From: Clostridiaceae bacterium
GTDB lineage: Bacteria; Bacillota_A; Clostridia; Clostridiales; Clostridiaceae
Direction: 5' to 3'
Assembly (NCBI GenBank): GCA_029256485.1
Contig: JAQSXU010000001.1
Coordinates: 124,001-188,000, forward strand
DNA: 64,000 bases
Made by a program: the position numbers and the translations under genes. Numbering within the stretch: position 1 is the stretch's first letter; each line of letters begins with the position of its first letter. Positions 7,633-15,253 of the stretch are shown here, in pieces. Below the pieces are notes generated by a model. It was not told the origin of the DNA and did not search any database. It saw only the letters and a list, made by a program, of their open reading frames with translations.

Positions 7633-8100
7633 TTACCAAGAGTTGAATTTATCTCTTACTTCGTCTCTTAAACTATCTAACTCTTCATTATTTAGTTCTT
7701 TATTTTCTTTCGTTATAACAGTTTCATTTAATGATATGTCCTCAGAAGGTTTAACAGGTATAGTATTTATATCATTATCATCTGCTTTATTTTGTGAAGT
7801 TACAGAAGAAACAAAGGATTGTTCTTGAACATAATTATTCATTTGTGGGTAGTTTGCAATTGGTGTTCCAAATAAGGACTGTACTTGTTTATTTGCATTT
7901 AAGATATTTTGAATAACCTGCAAGACTTGCCCTTCAATATTAACAGGATTTTTGTCTCTATTATATTTTTCTATAATTGCCTCACAAATGAATCGTGAGG
8001 CAATGGGGGTTTCTTCTAATATATCATAAACTTCCTTAAATTCTTTTGAGATTGAGAAGATTTTCCTTTTGTTTTTTTCTGAACATAGTTTCTTTTTCAA
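7633..8100 (-). CDS. Possible ParR-type adaptor, 155 aa
   Basis: A 155-residue protein directly downstream of the ParM-type actin gene (28-bp gap, same strand). The first 65 residues are basic and helical (SISKEFKEVYDILEETPIASRFICEAIIEKYN), consistent with a ribbon-helix-helix-like centromere binder. The rest is a low-complexity acidic tail ending in SLRDEVRDKFNSW. ParR adaptors are small, sit just after parM, bind the centromere through the N-terminus and touch the filament with a C-terminal helix. I assign this by position and layout, not by sequence identity. Confidence 0.45.
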   Translation of the reverse strand: MKKKLCSEKNKRKIFSISKEFKEVYDILEETPIASRFICEAIIEKYNRDKNPVNIEGQVLQVIQNILNANKQVQSLFGTPIANYPQMNNYVQEQSFVSSVTSQNKADDNDINTIPVKPSEDISLNETVITKENKELNNEELDSLRDEVRDKFNSW

Positions 8101-8128
8101 TACATTACCTCCTTAACCAGTTATGCTA

Positions 8129-9052
8129 TTATAGTCCTACTACAAAGCCAAAGCCCTCTACATTATCCCATATAGCATTTTTACTGATTTCTGCATGTGG
8201 TACAGCTATTTTAATTTCTTCGTTTAAAAGCAAGCTACTGCCACCAATAAATATGAAGTCCATATTATCTATATCCCAATTTCTCTTCTTTGCTTCTTTC
8301 ATTATTTCATCTACATAATCTTGTAAAAACTTAGAGATGACTTTTTTGCTTTCTTCTGGATTTTTTCTAATGAATCCATCTTTAATTACTGTTTCCATTT
8401 GCCATTCTTGTAAATTTGATTTAAATTCCTGGTTTAAGTGAAGTCTTAAATCATTTAACAATACATTGCCTCCTCTGTTAAGAGTAAAACAAGTGTTTTT
8501 CAAGATATCTCCTCTATCGTAAACACAAGCGTTAACGTTAAGCCCTCCGATGTCAACTACTCCGATTAATCTATCCTTGTAATAATCAAACTTTCGCAAA
8601 ATAATACCAGAGCTTTCTGGAAATATTTTAGCTTCTTCAAGTGTGAAAGAGAAAGGTTTGTTATTTACAATTAAATTTACTTTTTTATCTTCTGTAAGAA
8701 AATTAGAAAAAGATTGTCTTTCATCAAAGTTGTTAAACAAGTCCATTGGGCAACCTACAGCAATTTTAACTGTATCTCCATCATCAACCAATTGGCTTAT
8801 GGCTGTAAAAATAGCAATTTTATGAAGTATTTTTGTTTTGTCTTTATCATAATCAATTGCTTCAGCTTGTTTTCCAATCAATACTCTTTTGCCCTGGAAT
8901 TCAACAACGTAACTCTCTTTTGAAGTTGTTAATTTTTCATTTGTGTCATCCATTTTTGTTCTAAAGTACAATTGTACAATATTACCTGCTGAATCCTTTG
9001 TTATTGCTTTTGTTGCAAATTTACCAGAATCAATAGCTACTGCTCTTTTCAT
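8129..9052 (-). CDS. ParM/Alp-type actin-like segregation ATPase
   Basis: 307 residues from ATG 9052, chosen because TTTTAGGAGG is placed correctly for it; a longer frame upstream has no ribosome site. Actin-fold signatures are visible: phosphate-1 RAVAIDSGKFATKA at the N-terminus, phosphate-2 GVVDIGGLNVNACVY, and the adenosine loop FIFIGGSSLLL near the C-terminus. ParM-type proteins polymerise with ATP into filaments that push plasmid copies apart. Together with the downstream small gene this marks a low-copy, actively partitioned replicon. Confidence 0.9.
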   Translation of the reverse strand: MKRAVAIDSGKFATKAITKDSAGNIVQLYFRTKMDDTNEKLTTSKESYVVEFQGKRVLIGKQAEAIDYDKDKTKILHKIAIFTAISQLVDDGDTVKIAVGCPMDLFNNFDERQSFSNFLTEDKKVNLIVNNKPFSFTLEEAKIFPESSGIILRKFDYYKDRLIGVVDIGGLNVNACVYDRGDILKNTCFTLNRGGNVLLNDLRLHLNQEFKSNLQEWQMETVIKDGFIRKNPEESKKVISKFLQDYVDEIMKEAKKRNWDIDNMDFIFIGGSSLLLNEEIKIAVPHAEISKNAIWDNVEGFGFVVGL

Positions 9053-9082
9053 TTTGTTAATCCTCCTAAAATATAAATTCAT

Positions 9083-9200
9083 AATTTATTAGTATTTTAT
9101 ATTTACTTATTATATATTATACATTATATCATAATAATATTAAAATGGCAATAATAATTTACAACATATAGCAACCTATATATAATATATTTATAAAATA
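9083..9200. other. AT-rich non-coding stretch before parM
   Basis: Nearly pure A/T sequence with repeated TATATA/TTATAT blocks between parM and a plus-strand promoter. In type II partition systems the centromere usually lies directly upstream of parM, so this is where it would be expected, but I see no clear iterated repeat. Confidence 0.3.
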
Positions 9201-9204
9201 TGTA

Positions 9205-9255
9205 TTGACTAAAATTATAGATTATAATATAATTATCTATGGACAATAGTCAATA
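9205..9255 (+). promoter_or_regulatory. Promoter plus operator-like sequence
   Basis: TTGACT (9205-9210), 17 bp, TATAAT (9228-9233). CTATGGACAATAGTCAATA follows at 9238-9256, close to the TTGACAATAGTCAA dyad seen at other promoters and placed at the expected transcription start. Confidence 0.7.
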
Positions 9256-9304
9256 AAATTAAGAAAAATAATATTTAAATATAAAAATAGAAAGGTAAAA
9301 TAAT

Positions 9305-9424
9305 ATGAAAATAATAAAAAGAATTAAAACAAATAGGAAAAAAGCAACATCAATCATTGCACTCATATTAGTTACATTAATGATTGGAACAACAGTAATT
9401 TCTTCTATAAGCTTTTTGATATAG
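9305..9424 (+). CDS. Small membrane peptide, 39 aa
   Basis: ATG 9305 is preceded by AGAAAGGTAA. The peptide is a basic head (KIIKRIKTNRKKATS) followed by one hydrophobic helix (IIALILVTLMIGTTVISSIS). Its promoter at 9205 and the next gene 39 bp downstream suggest an operon. Function unknown; single-helix peptides of this kind can be toxins or membrane regulators. Confidence 0.55.
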   Translation: MKIIKRIKTNRKKATSIIALILVTLMIGTTVISSISFLI

Positions 9425-9463
9425 TGAAATTTTAAATTTAAGAAATAATAGGAGGCGAAAATA

Positions 9464-9865
9464 ATTAATATTAAGCCAACATATATCTTTCCTATATTAG
9501 TGCAGGATGGTTATAGTTTTTACCCAGTTATCCATAATTCTAAAAAGTATATAGTAAGGATACAAGCAGAATTAAATGAACAAAAAAAAATATGCAAATA
9601 TATTATTTATGAATATAGAGAAAAAAAGAATATTTTTCTTGGTCATTTTGGCAAAAGAGTAGGGAGTAATATTGTACCATTAATCAAAATTGATAAAGAT
9701 ATATTTCTTAATCTATTAAATATCAGTGACACTGATATGAGGATATACGCTAAAGAAATACTTAAATCAATCTTTGCTGACTATGAATCTGACATAGTTA
9801 ATGATTTAAAAATTAAAAACGATATTAAAAAAGTCTTACAATGGGATGGTAACATAGATAATTAA
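9464..9865 (+). CDS. Unknown protein with probable ATT start
   Basis: The only in-frame standard start near the N-terminus is GTG 9500, which has no ribosome site. Twelve codons earlier an ATT at 9464 lies eight bases after GGAGG, and the intervening codons (NIKPTYIFPILV) read naturally into the protein, so I place the start there, giving 133 residues. ATT starts are rare (infC is the classic case). The protein is basic, with YKYIVRIQAELNEQKK-like strands and a C-terminal helix. No family recognised. Confidence 0.55.
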   Translation: MNIKPTYIFPILVQDGYSFYPVIHNSKKYIVRIQAELNEQKKICKYIIYEYREKKNIFLGHFGKRVGSNIVPLIKIDKDIFLNLLNISDTDMRIYAKEILKSIFADYESDIVNDLKIKNDIKKVLQWDGNIDN

Positions 9866-9885
9866 GTACATATATATATAATAAT

Positions 9886-9915
9886 AAAATAGCCTCTAAT
9901 GTTAGAGGCTATTTT
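9886..9915. terminator. Bidirectional terminator
   Basis: AAAATAGCCTCTAA pairs with TTAGAGGCTATTTT between converging genes; it overlaps the last codons of the minus-strand gene. Confidence 0.85.
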
Positions 9916-10805
9916 ATTTCATAAGATATTTGGTTTAAATCTTCATTGATTGTGTAATTAATATTTCTTGCTTTTAAAACTTCAATTAATTCTTTATTTT
10001 GTGCTAATACACATTCTAATTCTTGATTTATATAAAATTCCATTTTGTCTTTAATGGATTTTTTGTCTGAGTTTTCATTTAACATGTTACTTATATCTTT
10101 AGACATTTTAATAGAATTTAATAATCTATTTTCAGTTGATTCGTAAAATGCTATGAAATTTTCATTCTCGAAAATTTCTTTTGAAGTCACAAGATAAATA
10201 TATAATTTTTCTTTGGAATTAATAGAACTTTCCAATGTATTTTGTAAAGCAACTCGATTGGTTTTCTTATCAATATATGATTCAATTTTTGATACCTCTA
10301 TATTTAGCTCAAGTACAGATAATTGATTTACAGTATTAACTATGGTTAAAGCTTTCTTAAAGGGGCTTTCTATGACTTCTGGCTCAGTATCTATTATTAT
10401 CTCCTTCTCCACATCCTTAGTATCTACAGGTTCTGTAATTTCATTATTGTTGTTAGGGGTATCTTGTTGTGGATAAGAGTCAGTTGAAAAAGTTTTGTAT
10501 AAATCACAAACGGAATATATGAAAAATAGTATTATTAATAATAGTGCTAATGTTTTTAATAGTTTAGAATTGATTAACTCCTTAAAATTTTTAATTGTTA
10601 ATTGTTCTTTATTCAACTTTAACGATTTTAATTTATTTTGAATAGTTCCAATTTTTATATCATCTTTATTGTCGAAAAAATCAGTTTCTTTATCTATTAC
10701 TTTTTTACTAACTTCTTTTTTCTCAATTTCAACTGTTACTATTTTTCCGTTTTCATATTTCATATATTCTTTAAGGTTTTTATTTTTCTTAATAAATTTA
10801 AGCAT
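9909..10805 (-). CDS. Single-pass membrane protein, 298 aa
   Basis: Starting at ATG 10805 (RBS GAAAGGA eight bases upstream; an earlier ATG at 10814 is too close to it). About 85 cytoplasmic, lysine-rich residues are followed by one membrane helix (LLKTLALLLIILFFIYSVC), a low-complexity linker with PQQDTPNNNNE and acidic residues, and a helical extracellular domain of about 150 residues. No enzyme motif. Topology suggests a sensor or envelope-anchored protein; family not recognised. Confidence 0.65.
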   Translation of the reverse strand: MLKFIKKNKNLKEYMKYENGKIVTVEIEKKEVSKKVIDKETDFFDNKDDIKIGTIQNKLKSLKLNKEQLTIKNFKELINSKLLKTLALLLIILFFIYSVCDLYKTFSTDSYPQQDTPNNNNEITEPVDTKDVEKEIIIDTEPEVIESPFKKALTIVNTVNQLSVLELNIEVSKIESYIDKKTNRVALQNTLESSINSKEKLYIYLVTSKEIFENENFIAFYESTENRLLNSIKMSKDISNMLNENSDKKSIKDKMEFYINQELECVLAQNKELIEVLKARNINYTINEDLNQISYEIK

Positions 10806-10935
10806 TTTAACCATCCTTTCATAAAAATATCATACATTATAATATGTTTTAATAAGTAAAATAATCAGTTTCTTCAACGCTATATGATTTTAAGTCATTT
10901 TTAAGACATTCAAACAAGGTAAGACAGTTTTAATA

Positions 10936-10964
10936 TTGTGTAGATTTTTAATTTATGGTATATA
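10936..10964 (+). promoter_or_regulatory. Probable promoter of the structured RNA
   Basis: TTGTGT (10936-10941), 17 bp, TATATA (10959-10964). It lies just upstream of the structured region; the -35 box is weak. Confidence 0.45.
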
Positions 10965-10970
10965 TTATAT

Positions 10971-11380
10971 GTATTCAAGAGTTTTTATTTGAATATGATA
11001 ACCAATTGATAATAGGGAATCTATTTATGCCTGAAACACACTTTGGTCAAGGTGTGAAGGAAGTATGAGGAAATGGATGAATGATTAAAGTAGGTGGGTG
11101 ACTTTGATAAGTCCTTTTGAGATGAAGGGCGACTAAGTGCTTAGGTTTTAGTTATGGTTGGAAGAAATCCCGAACTTCATAGAGATAACAGGACTCGGAT
11201 AAAGCATAAAAGCTTTCTGTTAGTTGAAAATCAACTATAAAAGTTACTCCTCCTTAAAAGGTGTTATATATTCTAATCCAGAAGATGTATGACTGCAGGA
11301 GGTATTGAGGAGTATCTAAGTGCAACCTTTTAAGTAAAAAAAACAGAAAAATAGCCTGACTTATTGCCAGGCTATTTTTA
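10971..11380 (+). ncRNA. Large structured non-coding RNA, family not identified
   Basis: About 400 bases with no open frame, visibly richer in G and C than neighbouring intergenic DNA. Local hairpins: CACACTTT/AAGGTGTG (11037-11056), GACTT/AAGTC (11100-11113), GAAG/CTTC (11161-11178), AAAGC/GCTTT (11201-11216), TAGTTGA/TCAACTA (11221-11237). At the 3' end TACTCCTC (11245-11252) pairs with GAGGAGTA (11307-11314), and CTTAAAAGGT in its loop (11253-11262) pairs exactly with ACCTTTTAAG (11325-11334), forming a 10-bp pseudoknot. A terminator follows. It might belong to a known large RNA class (raiA, ROOL or GOLLD type), but I cannot match it to one. Confidence 0.8.
11349..11380 (+). terminator. 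Terminator of the structured RNA
   Basis: AAATAGCCTG pairs with CAGGCTATTT, followed by TTTATTT. It ends the RNA and also faces the minus-strand genes beyond it. Confidence 0.85.
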
Positions 11381-11391
11381 TTTGCATTTGA

Positions 11392-11606
11392 TTAAATTAA
11401 TGATTCTTTGCTATATTCTGCATCTATAAGCTTTAAGATATTTACTATTTCTTCTGCAATTGGACTGAGTGATAGTCTATTTATATTACTCATTCTATCA
11501 CTAAATGGAATTCTAATTATAAAGTCTATATTATAGTAATGATTTTTTTTATTATAATACACTTTTGAAATTTCATAATTTAATTCGTATCTAAATCTGC
11601 TTTTTT
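11392..11606 (-). pseudogene. Out-of-frame C-terminal extension of the 182-aa gene
   Basis: Beyond the stop of the 11580-12128 gene, the -1 frame stays open for about 65 more codons (FRYELNYEISKVYYNKK ... IDAEYSKESLI, stop at 11392-11394) with coding-like composition but no start codon with a ribosome site. The two frames meet at a run of six A (CGAAAAAAGC on the minus strand, 11601-11606). Either a one-base indel has split a longer gene or slippage on the A-run produces an extended protein. Confidence 0.45.
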
Positions 11607-12128
11607 CGATAGATTAGTAGCCTTTTTAACCATATCCTTAAATATAGCATTAAGCTTAAGATTAGCATACTTTTCAATAAAACCATTAGGTCTCATTAAT
11701 TCCAAAGCTTCGCTTTTACTTAGTTTAAAGTTTCTCATTACTAAATCGAGGCTTATTCCATATTTTCTAACTATTAAAATATCATTAGTATCCATGTCCA
11801 TTATAGGTGTAAAATATTTGATTCCTCTGCTTTCCAACATATGTGACAAATTTTCCATAAAATCTTCTTTTGATTTTTTAAGAATGGAGTCATTTGTAAA
11901 ACTCCTATTTTTAATTACTTCTAATGAAAATTTATCTTCACTTATATTTTGGTCTATTAAAAGTTTATACAAATTTTCATCAATAGTTGATTTATCTAAA
12001 TTTGCAATAAGATTATTATAGACTAATGGATTATTACAATTGTTTAAAAGTACCAACTTTAATCCAAGTAGGTTTAAACCTTCCTTGTTTAATATGTCTG
12101 CTTGAGTATTTATCTTTTTTATAGTCAT
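11580..12128 (-). CDS. Hypothetical protein, 182 aa
   Basis: ATG 12128 is preceded by AGGAGAG. The product is helical, with charged and asparagine-rich segments (LVLLNNCNNPLVYNNLIANL) and a C-terminal part SKSEALELMRPNGFIEKY. No family recognised. Its last codons run into an A6 tract and the alternative frame continues well past its stop (see the 11392 entry), so the natural product may be longer. Confidence 0.6.
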   Translation of the reverse strand: MTIKKINTQADILNKEGLNLLGLKLVLLNNCNNPLVYNNLIANLDKSTIDENLYKLLIDQNISEDKFSLEVIKNRSFTNDSILKKSKEDFMENLSHMLESRGIKYFTPIMDMDTNDILIVRKYGISLDLVMRNFKLSKSEALELMRPNGFIEKYANLKLNAIFKDMVKKATNLSKKADLDTN

Positions 12129-12233
12129 TTTTTAATATCTCTCCTGTTAAGTTATTATTAAAACCTTTTTTATTAATTTTTTTTATTATATTTACTTAAA
12201 ATCACAATTATAATTATTTAGGTTAAAATGAAA

Positions 12234-12262
12234 AATACCCCCATTTAAAAAAACGGGGGAGT
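12234..12262 (-). terminator. Intrinsic terminator
   Basis: On the minus strand CTCCCCCG and TGGGGGTA pair around a T-rich loop, followed by TTTTT, directly after the 12270 gene. The G/C block is conspicuous in this AT-rich DNA. Confidence 0.8.
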
Positions 12263-12269
12263 GATAATA

Positions 12270-12572
12270 CTATCTTGTTGCAAAACCAAAATGATTAGCT
12301 AATAACAATTTTTCAAGATTATTTGATTTTCTAATTTCTCTTGTAGTACAATCATTTTGTCCTAATTTTATTTCTACAACATCATTATTTAACATGTGAA
12401 CAAAAATTCTATACCCATATTCAAACCACATTGTACTACAAAAATGTGTCTGTACGGTATCAACTCTCTCGGCATAACTAAATAATGCCTTTTGCGTAGA
12501 ATCATAAGTGATTAGTAAATCATCTTTATTAAGATAATTCTCTCCCATCCATATGTGAAGTTCTTTTTCCAT
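12270..12572 (-). CDS. Hypothetical protein, 100 aa
   Basis: A 100-residue product with a mixed alpha/beta look (HIWMGENYL, FEYGYRIFVHMLNNDVVEIKLG). It has two cysteines (QTHFCSTMWF, NDCTTREI) but no metal-binding spacing. GGGGTAAGATATGG lies upstream of the ATG as a possible ribosome site. Not recognised. Confidence 0.55.
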   Translation of the reverse strand: MEKELHIWMGENYLNKDDLLITYDSTQKALFSYAERVDTVQTHFCSTMWFEYGYRIFVHMLNNDVVEIKLGQNDCTTREIRKSNNLEKLLLANHFGFATR

Positions 12573-12688
12573 ATCTTACCCCCACTATTTAAATTTTTAT
12601 TTTAAACCCTGTTTATTTGTATATTAGTTTTATTATATTGAGAAACCAACATATGTATTACTTTAATAGCCAGAAAATAAACAGGAGA

Positions 12689-13189
12689 TTATTCTTTTAT
12701 TTCTTCGATTGTTACACTAAATTTTTTATTTTTAAATTCAGCAGTAGCATTAATAGTTTCAACCAATTTTAAATCATCTTCTTCTTCATTTTGGTATCTA
12801 AATTCATAATCGTTTGAAAACATATCATCTATACTTATAACGGAATATACCCATTTGTTTTTCATACCGTCATATCCTTTATTTCTAATTATTCCAATTA
12901 CACTACAGCTTTCAACCATATCTCCGATATTGAATTTAGCAATGGGAGGAGCTATATGCATCTGTAAATAATCAATTATTTTTCCAGCTTTAAGCTTTTG
13001 ATATTCTTCCGTAGATATTTTAGTATAGACTTCTTTATTGTCAATTTTCCATATGATAGTTAAAAATTGGTCTTCATTATCAATGTTATGAATTTCGCCA
13101 ATTGTGTTCTTTTGAATTAATTTGTTATCTAAGTACAATCCAACTACAGGGTTTATGATTTGTTTTCCTAATTCATCTATTAATCGCAT
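12689..13189 (-). CDS. Hypothetical protein, 166 aa
   Basis: RBS AGGAGG lies before ATG 13189. The central part, KFNIGDMVESCSVIGIIRNKGYDGMKNKWVYSV, looks like a small SH3/KOW-like beta-barrel of the type found in phage proteins that deal with DNA or protein surfaces; the rest is acidic. It follows the 63-aa cysteine protein after 12 bp, so the genes are probably cotranscribed. No assigned function. Confidence 0.6.
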   Translation of the reverse strand: MRLIDELGKQIINPVVGLYLDNKLIQKNTIGEIHNIDNEDQFLTIIWKIDNKEVYTKISTEEYQKLKAGKIIDYLQMHIAPPIAKFNIGDMVESCSVIGIIRNKGYDGMKNKWVYSVISIDDMFSNDYEFRYQNEEEDDLKLVETINATAEFKNKKFSVTIEEIKE

Positions 13190-13201
13190 TAATACCTCCT
13201 A

Positions 13202-13393
13202 TTATGTAAATAGCCATAATGCTTTTTCACACTTTTCACATACAACACCAACAACATCGTGCATTTGCCAAAATCTAAAGTTCTCAACTGTTACGTATTG
13301 ACCTTCCCCTTCTGTAATACTGGTTTCTTCACCAGTATCTATATCTATTGTATTAAAGATTGTTTCATTTCCACAATCGCATATAAGTTTCAT
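13202..13393 (-). CDS. Small cysteine-rich (zinc-binding?) protein, 63 aa
   Basis: ATG 13393 follows AAAAGGAGATT; the frame extends upstream but without a ribosome site. The product begins MKLICDCGNETIF and later has CEKCEKALW: CxC plus CxxC, enough for one zinc ion. The stretch QYVTVENFRFWQMHDVVGVVC is beta-like. Probably a zinc ribbon adaptor; function unknown. Confidence 0.6.
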   Translation of the reverse strand: MKLICDCGNETIFNTIDIDTGEETSITEGEGQYVTVENFRFWQMHDVVGVVCEKCEKALWLFT

Positions 13394-13397
13394 ATTC

Positions 13398-13541
13398 TTA
13401 ATCTCCTTTTGTTTTATTTTTTTCCTTTTCGTTTTTATAATTATCGAATTCAACAAGTGCTTTATATACTCCTTCGTAAATAGTATCTTTTAGCAGGGAT
13501 AATGCAATAAAGAAAATTATAACTCCCAATAGAATTTCCAT
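13398..13541 (-). CDS. Small membrane protein, 47 aa
   Basis: ATG 13541 follows AAGGAGGAATTAAT. The peptide has one hydrophobic helix (EILLGVIIFFIALSLL) and a basic, charged tail (YKNEKEKNKTKGD). It ends four bases before the next gene's start, so the two genes are tightly coupled. Function unknown. Confidence 0.6.
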   Translation of the reverse strand: MEILLGVIIFFIALSLLKDTIYEGVYKALVEFDNYKNEKEKNKTKGD

Positions 13542-13582
13542 ATTAATTCCTCCTTAATTTAAATATTTAGTTTTAATATTAA

Positions 13583-14758
13583 TTATATTATTTTAAATAG
13601 CTGTATTGTCATTATAATTGAAATTATAAGGAAAAATACTGCTCCTAATATTTTTATAATATGAAGCTTGTCTACTAATTTTTGAGAAATATCCATTACT
13701 TCTTTGCCTTTATATAGTGCGATACATATTGCTATCAATGGTGTTATAAAGGCAACATTATATAAAAATAAATAAGTAATACCTGTTGCAACTGAATTTT
13801 TTGCACTTAAAACATAAGAGATTGTAGGTAGATATATTTGTCCAGTACAGAAAAACTCTAAAAACGATATAATGAAGCCATTTACAAAGGCAGTAACATA
13901 AATAAATTTTCGCAAACTATTATTTCTTATATAGTTATGTATTGTATGTTTTACTCTTTTAGGTAATTGCGTTTTCACCTTTTCAAAATGCCCCGATTTA
14001 ATATTCGTATAATCTTTATAATTTAATATCATTAATATAATTGACATTATAATAGTTGAAGAATAAATTCCAATCATTATTGATTTAGCACTTTGAAATA
14101 AATTAGCGAACCTGAATATTCCTAAACCAATACCAAAATAAGCAATAAATACACCAAGAATATAAGAAGTTCCAGTTAGTAAAATTTCTTTTCCATTTCT
14201 ATCCGACATCATTAAAAATGAAATAAAAAATAATAACATAGCAATTGCACAAGGATTAAATCCGTCTAAGAAGCCTGCAAGAATAATTGTTAAAGGAGTG
14301 AAATTGTCCAAAATTTCAGTAGCTTTTTTTAATAATACTTCTTTATCTGCAGATTGTATTTCAATAGGGAAGTATTCTTTTTTCCCATTAACAATATCAA
14401 AAATTTCATTTTCAAGATTATTCATAACTTCTTTTTTTCCAGCGAAGAATGTGTCTCCAATAAAAACTGTTGGAATAATTCCTTGCTTATCTTCTGGAAC
14501 ACTGTATGAATTACTGTAATCTTGAAATAATTCATTATCTTTTTCATTTAAGGTTTCATATTTAAACAAATTAATTTTAATATTTTGATTATTTAAATTT
14601 TCTATTAATTTGTTAATATAATTACTTGATTCTATACAATCAAAGCAAGATTCTGTCCCAAAATATATAATATCTATATTGCTTAATGCTTTTGCTTCAA
14701 CGATATTTGTAGTAAATATTAAAATTAGAATAATTGTTACAAGTAATATTTTTTTCAT
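13583..14758 (-). CDS. Thioredoxin-CcdA fusion, membrane thiol-disulfide transporter
   Basis: 391 residues: signal peptide (1-22), an extracytoplasmic thioredoxin-like domain with the redox pair C38-F-D-C41 (YFGTESCFDC) and PTVFIGDTFFAGK, then six or more membrane helices of the CcdA/DsbD type, with the signatures GFLDGFNPCAIAMLLFF and EFFCTGQIYLPTISYV carrying the two membrane cysteines. Such proteins carry electrons from cytoplasmic thioredoxin across the membrane to reduce extracytoplasmic disulfides. The gene lies 8 bp downstream of the 100-aa gene in one operon. A redox transporter on a mobile replicon suggests support for secreted cysteine proteins. Confidence 0.85.
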   Translation of the reverse strand: MKKILLVTIILILIFTTNIVEAKALSNIDIIYFGTESCFDCIESSNYINKLIENLNNQNIKINLFKYETLNEKDNELFQDYSNSYSVPEDKQGIIPTVFIGDTFFAGKKEVMNNLENEIFDIVNGKKEYFPIEIQSADKEVLLKKATEILDNFTPLTIILAGFLDGFNPCAIAMLLFFISFLMMSDRNGKEILLTGTSYILGVFIAYFGIGLGIFRFANLFQSAKSIMIGIYSSTIIMSIILMILNYKDYTNIKSGHFEKVKTQLPKRVKHTIHNYIRNNSLRKFIYVTAFVNGFIISFLEFFCTGQIYLPTISYVLSAKNSVATGITYLFLYNVAFITPLIAICIALYKGKEVMDISQKLVDKLHIIKILGAVFFLIISIIMTIQLFKII

Positions 14759-14766
14759 AAGTTCTC

Positions 14767-15069
14767 CTAAATTATATTTATATATTTAACAGAATCGTTA
14801 AAATCAGCAATATCTTTAATAAAATCAGGACAATCCTTAATTGCGAAAGACAATTCTTTAATATTATTAAATCTATTATTAATATCTTCAAGCATATTAA
14901 ATCCTAATATATTTGTGCAGTATGTGTAATGAATAATACAAGGGTCATCATCCATGAATTTCTTAATGCTTGTTTCTAATACCTTCTCTTTTTTAAAAGG
15001 AAGCTTATTAACAGCAAGTGTTGTAATTTCATTTTTGTCTTTATCTAATAATGTAAATAAACCTTTCAT
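14767..15069 (-). CDS. Hypothetical protein, 100 aa
   Basis: I start at ATG 15069 because TTTTGGAGG precedes it; the upstream extension is hydrophobic and lacks a ribosome site. The product has TLLDKDKNEITTLAVNKLP and DDDPCIIHYTYC (two cysteines), not recognised. It is the first gene of the operon with the thioredoxin-CcdA fusion, so it may be a redox partner, but only by position. Confidence 0.6.
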   Translation of the reverse strand: MKGLFTLLDKDKNEITTLAVNKLPFKKEKVLETSIKKFMDDDPCIIHYTYCTNILGFNMLEDINNRFNNIKELSFAIKDCPDFIKDIADFNDSVKYINII

Positions 15070-15094
15070 TATTTCCTCCAAAATTTTATAATTC

Positions 15095-15182
15095 ATTATA
15101 TCAAATCTATTGCTTATAGTCAATATAAAACGAAACAATAATGTAAAAATTAATTTACAAATATATATTAATATGATACAAT
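15095..15182. promoter_or_regulatory. Divergent promoters for the redox operon and recG
   Basis: Minus strand: TTGACT (15123-15118), 17 bp, TATAAT (15100-15095); the -35 is part of TTGACTATAAGCAA, a variant of the recurring dyad. Plus strand: TTTACA (15154-15159), 17 bp ending TGA, TACAAT (15177-15182), serving recG. Confidence 0.8.
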
Positions 15183-15253
15183 ATATATAATACACTTGAT
15201 AATTTTAAGCAATAATTATGAATGATATAGATGTGTTTAAGAAGGGAGAAATA

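Noticed and set aside
10638..10859. Plus-strand frame opposite the 298-aa membrane protein
   Set aside because: No ribosome site, phenylalanine-rich shadow of the minus-strand lysine-rich gene.
10971..11380. tmRNA, RNase P RNA or group I intron
   Set aside because: No tRNA-like ends or tag frame, no RNase P conserved core words, no group I core elements that I can place.
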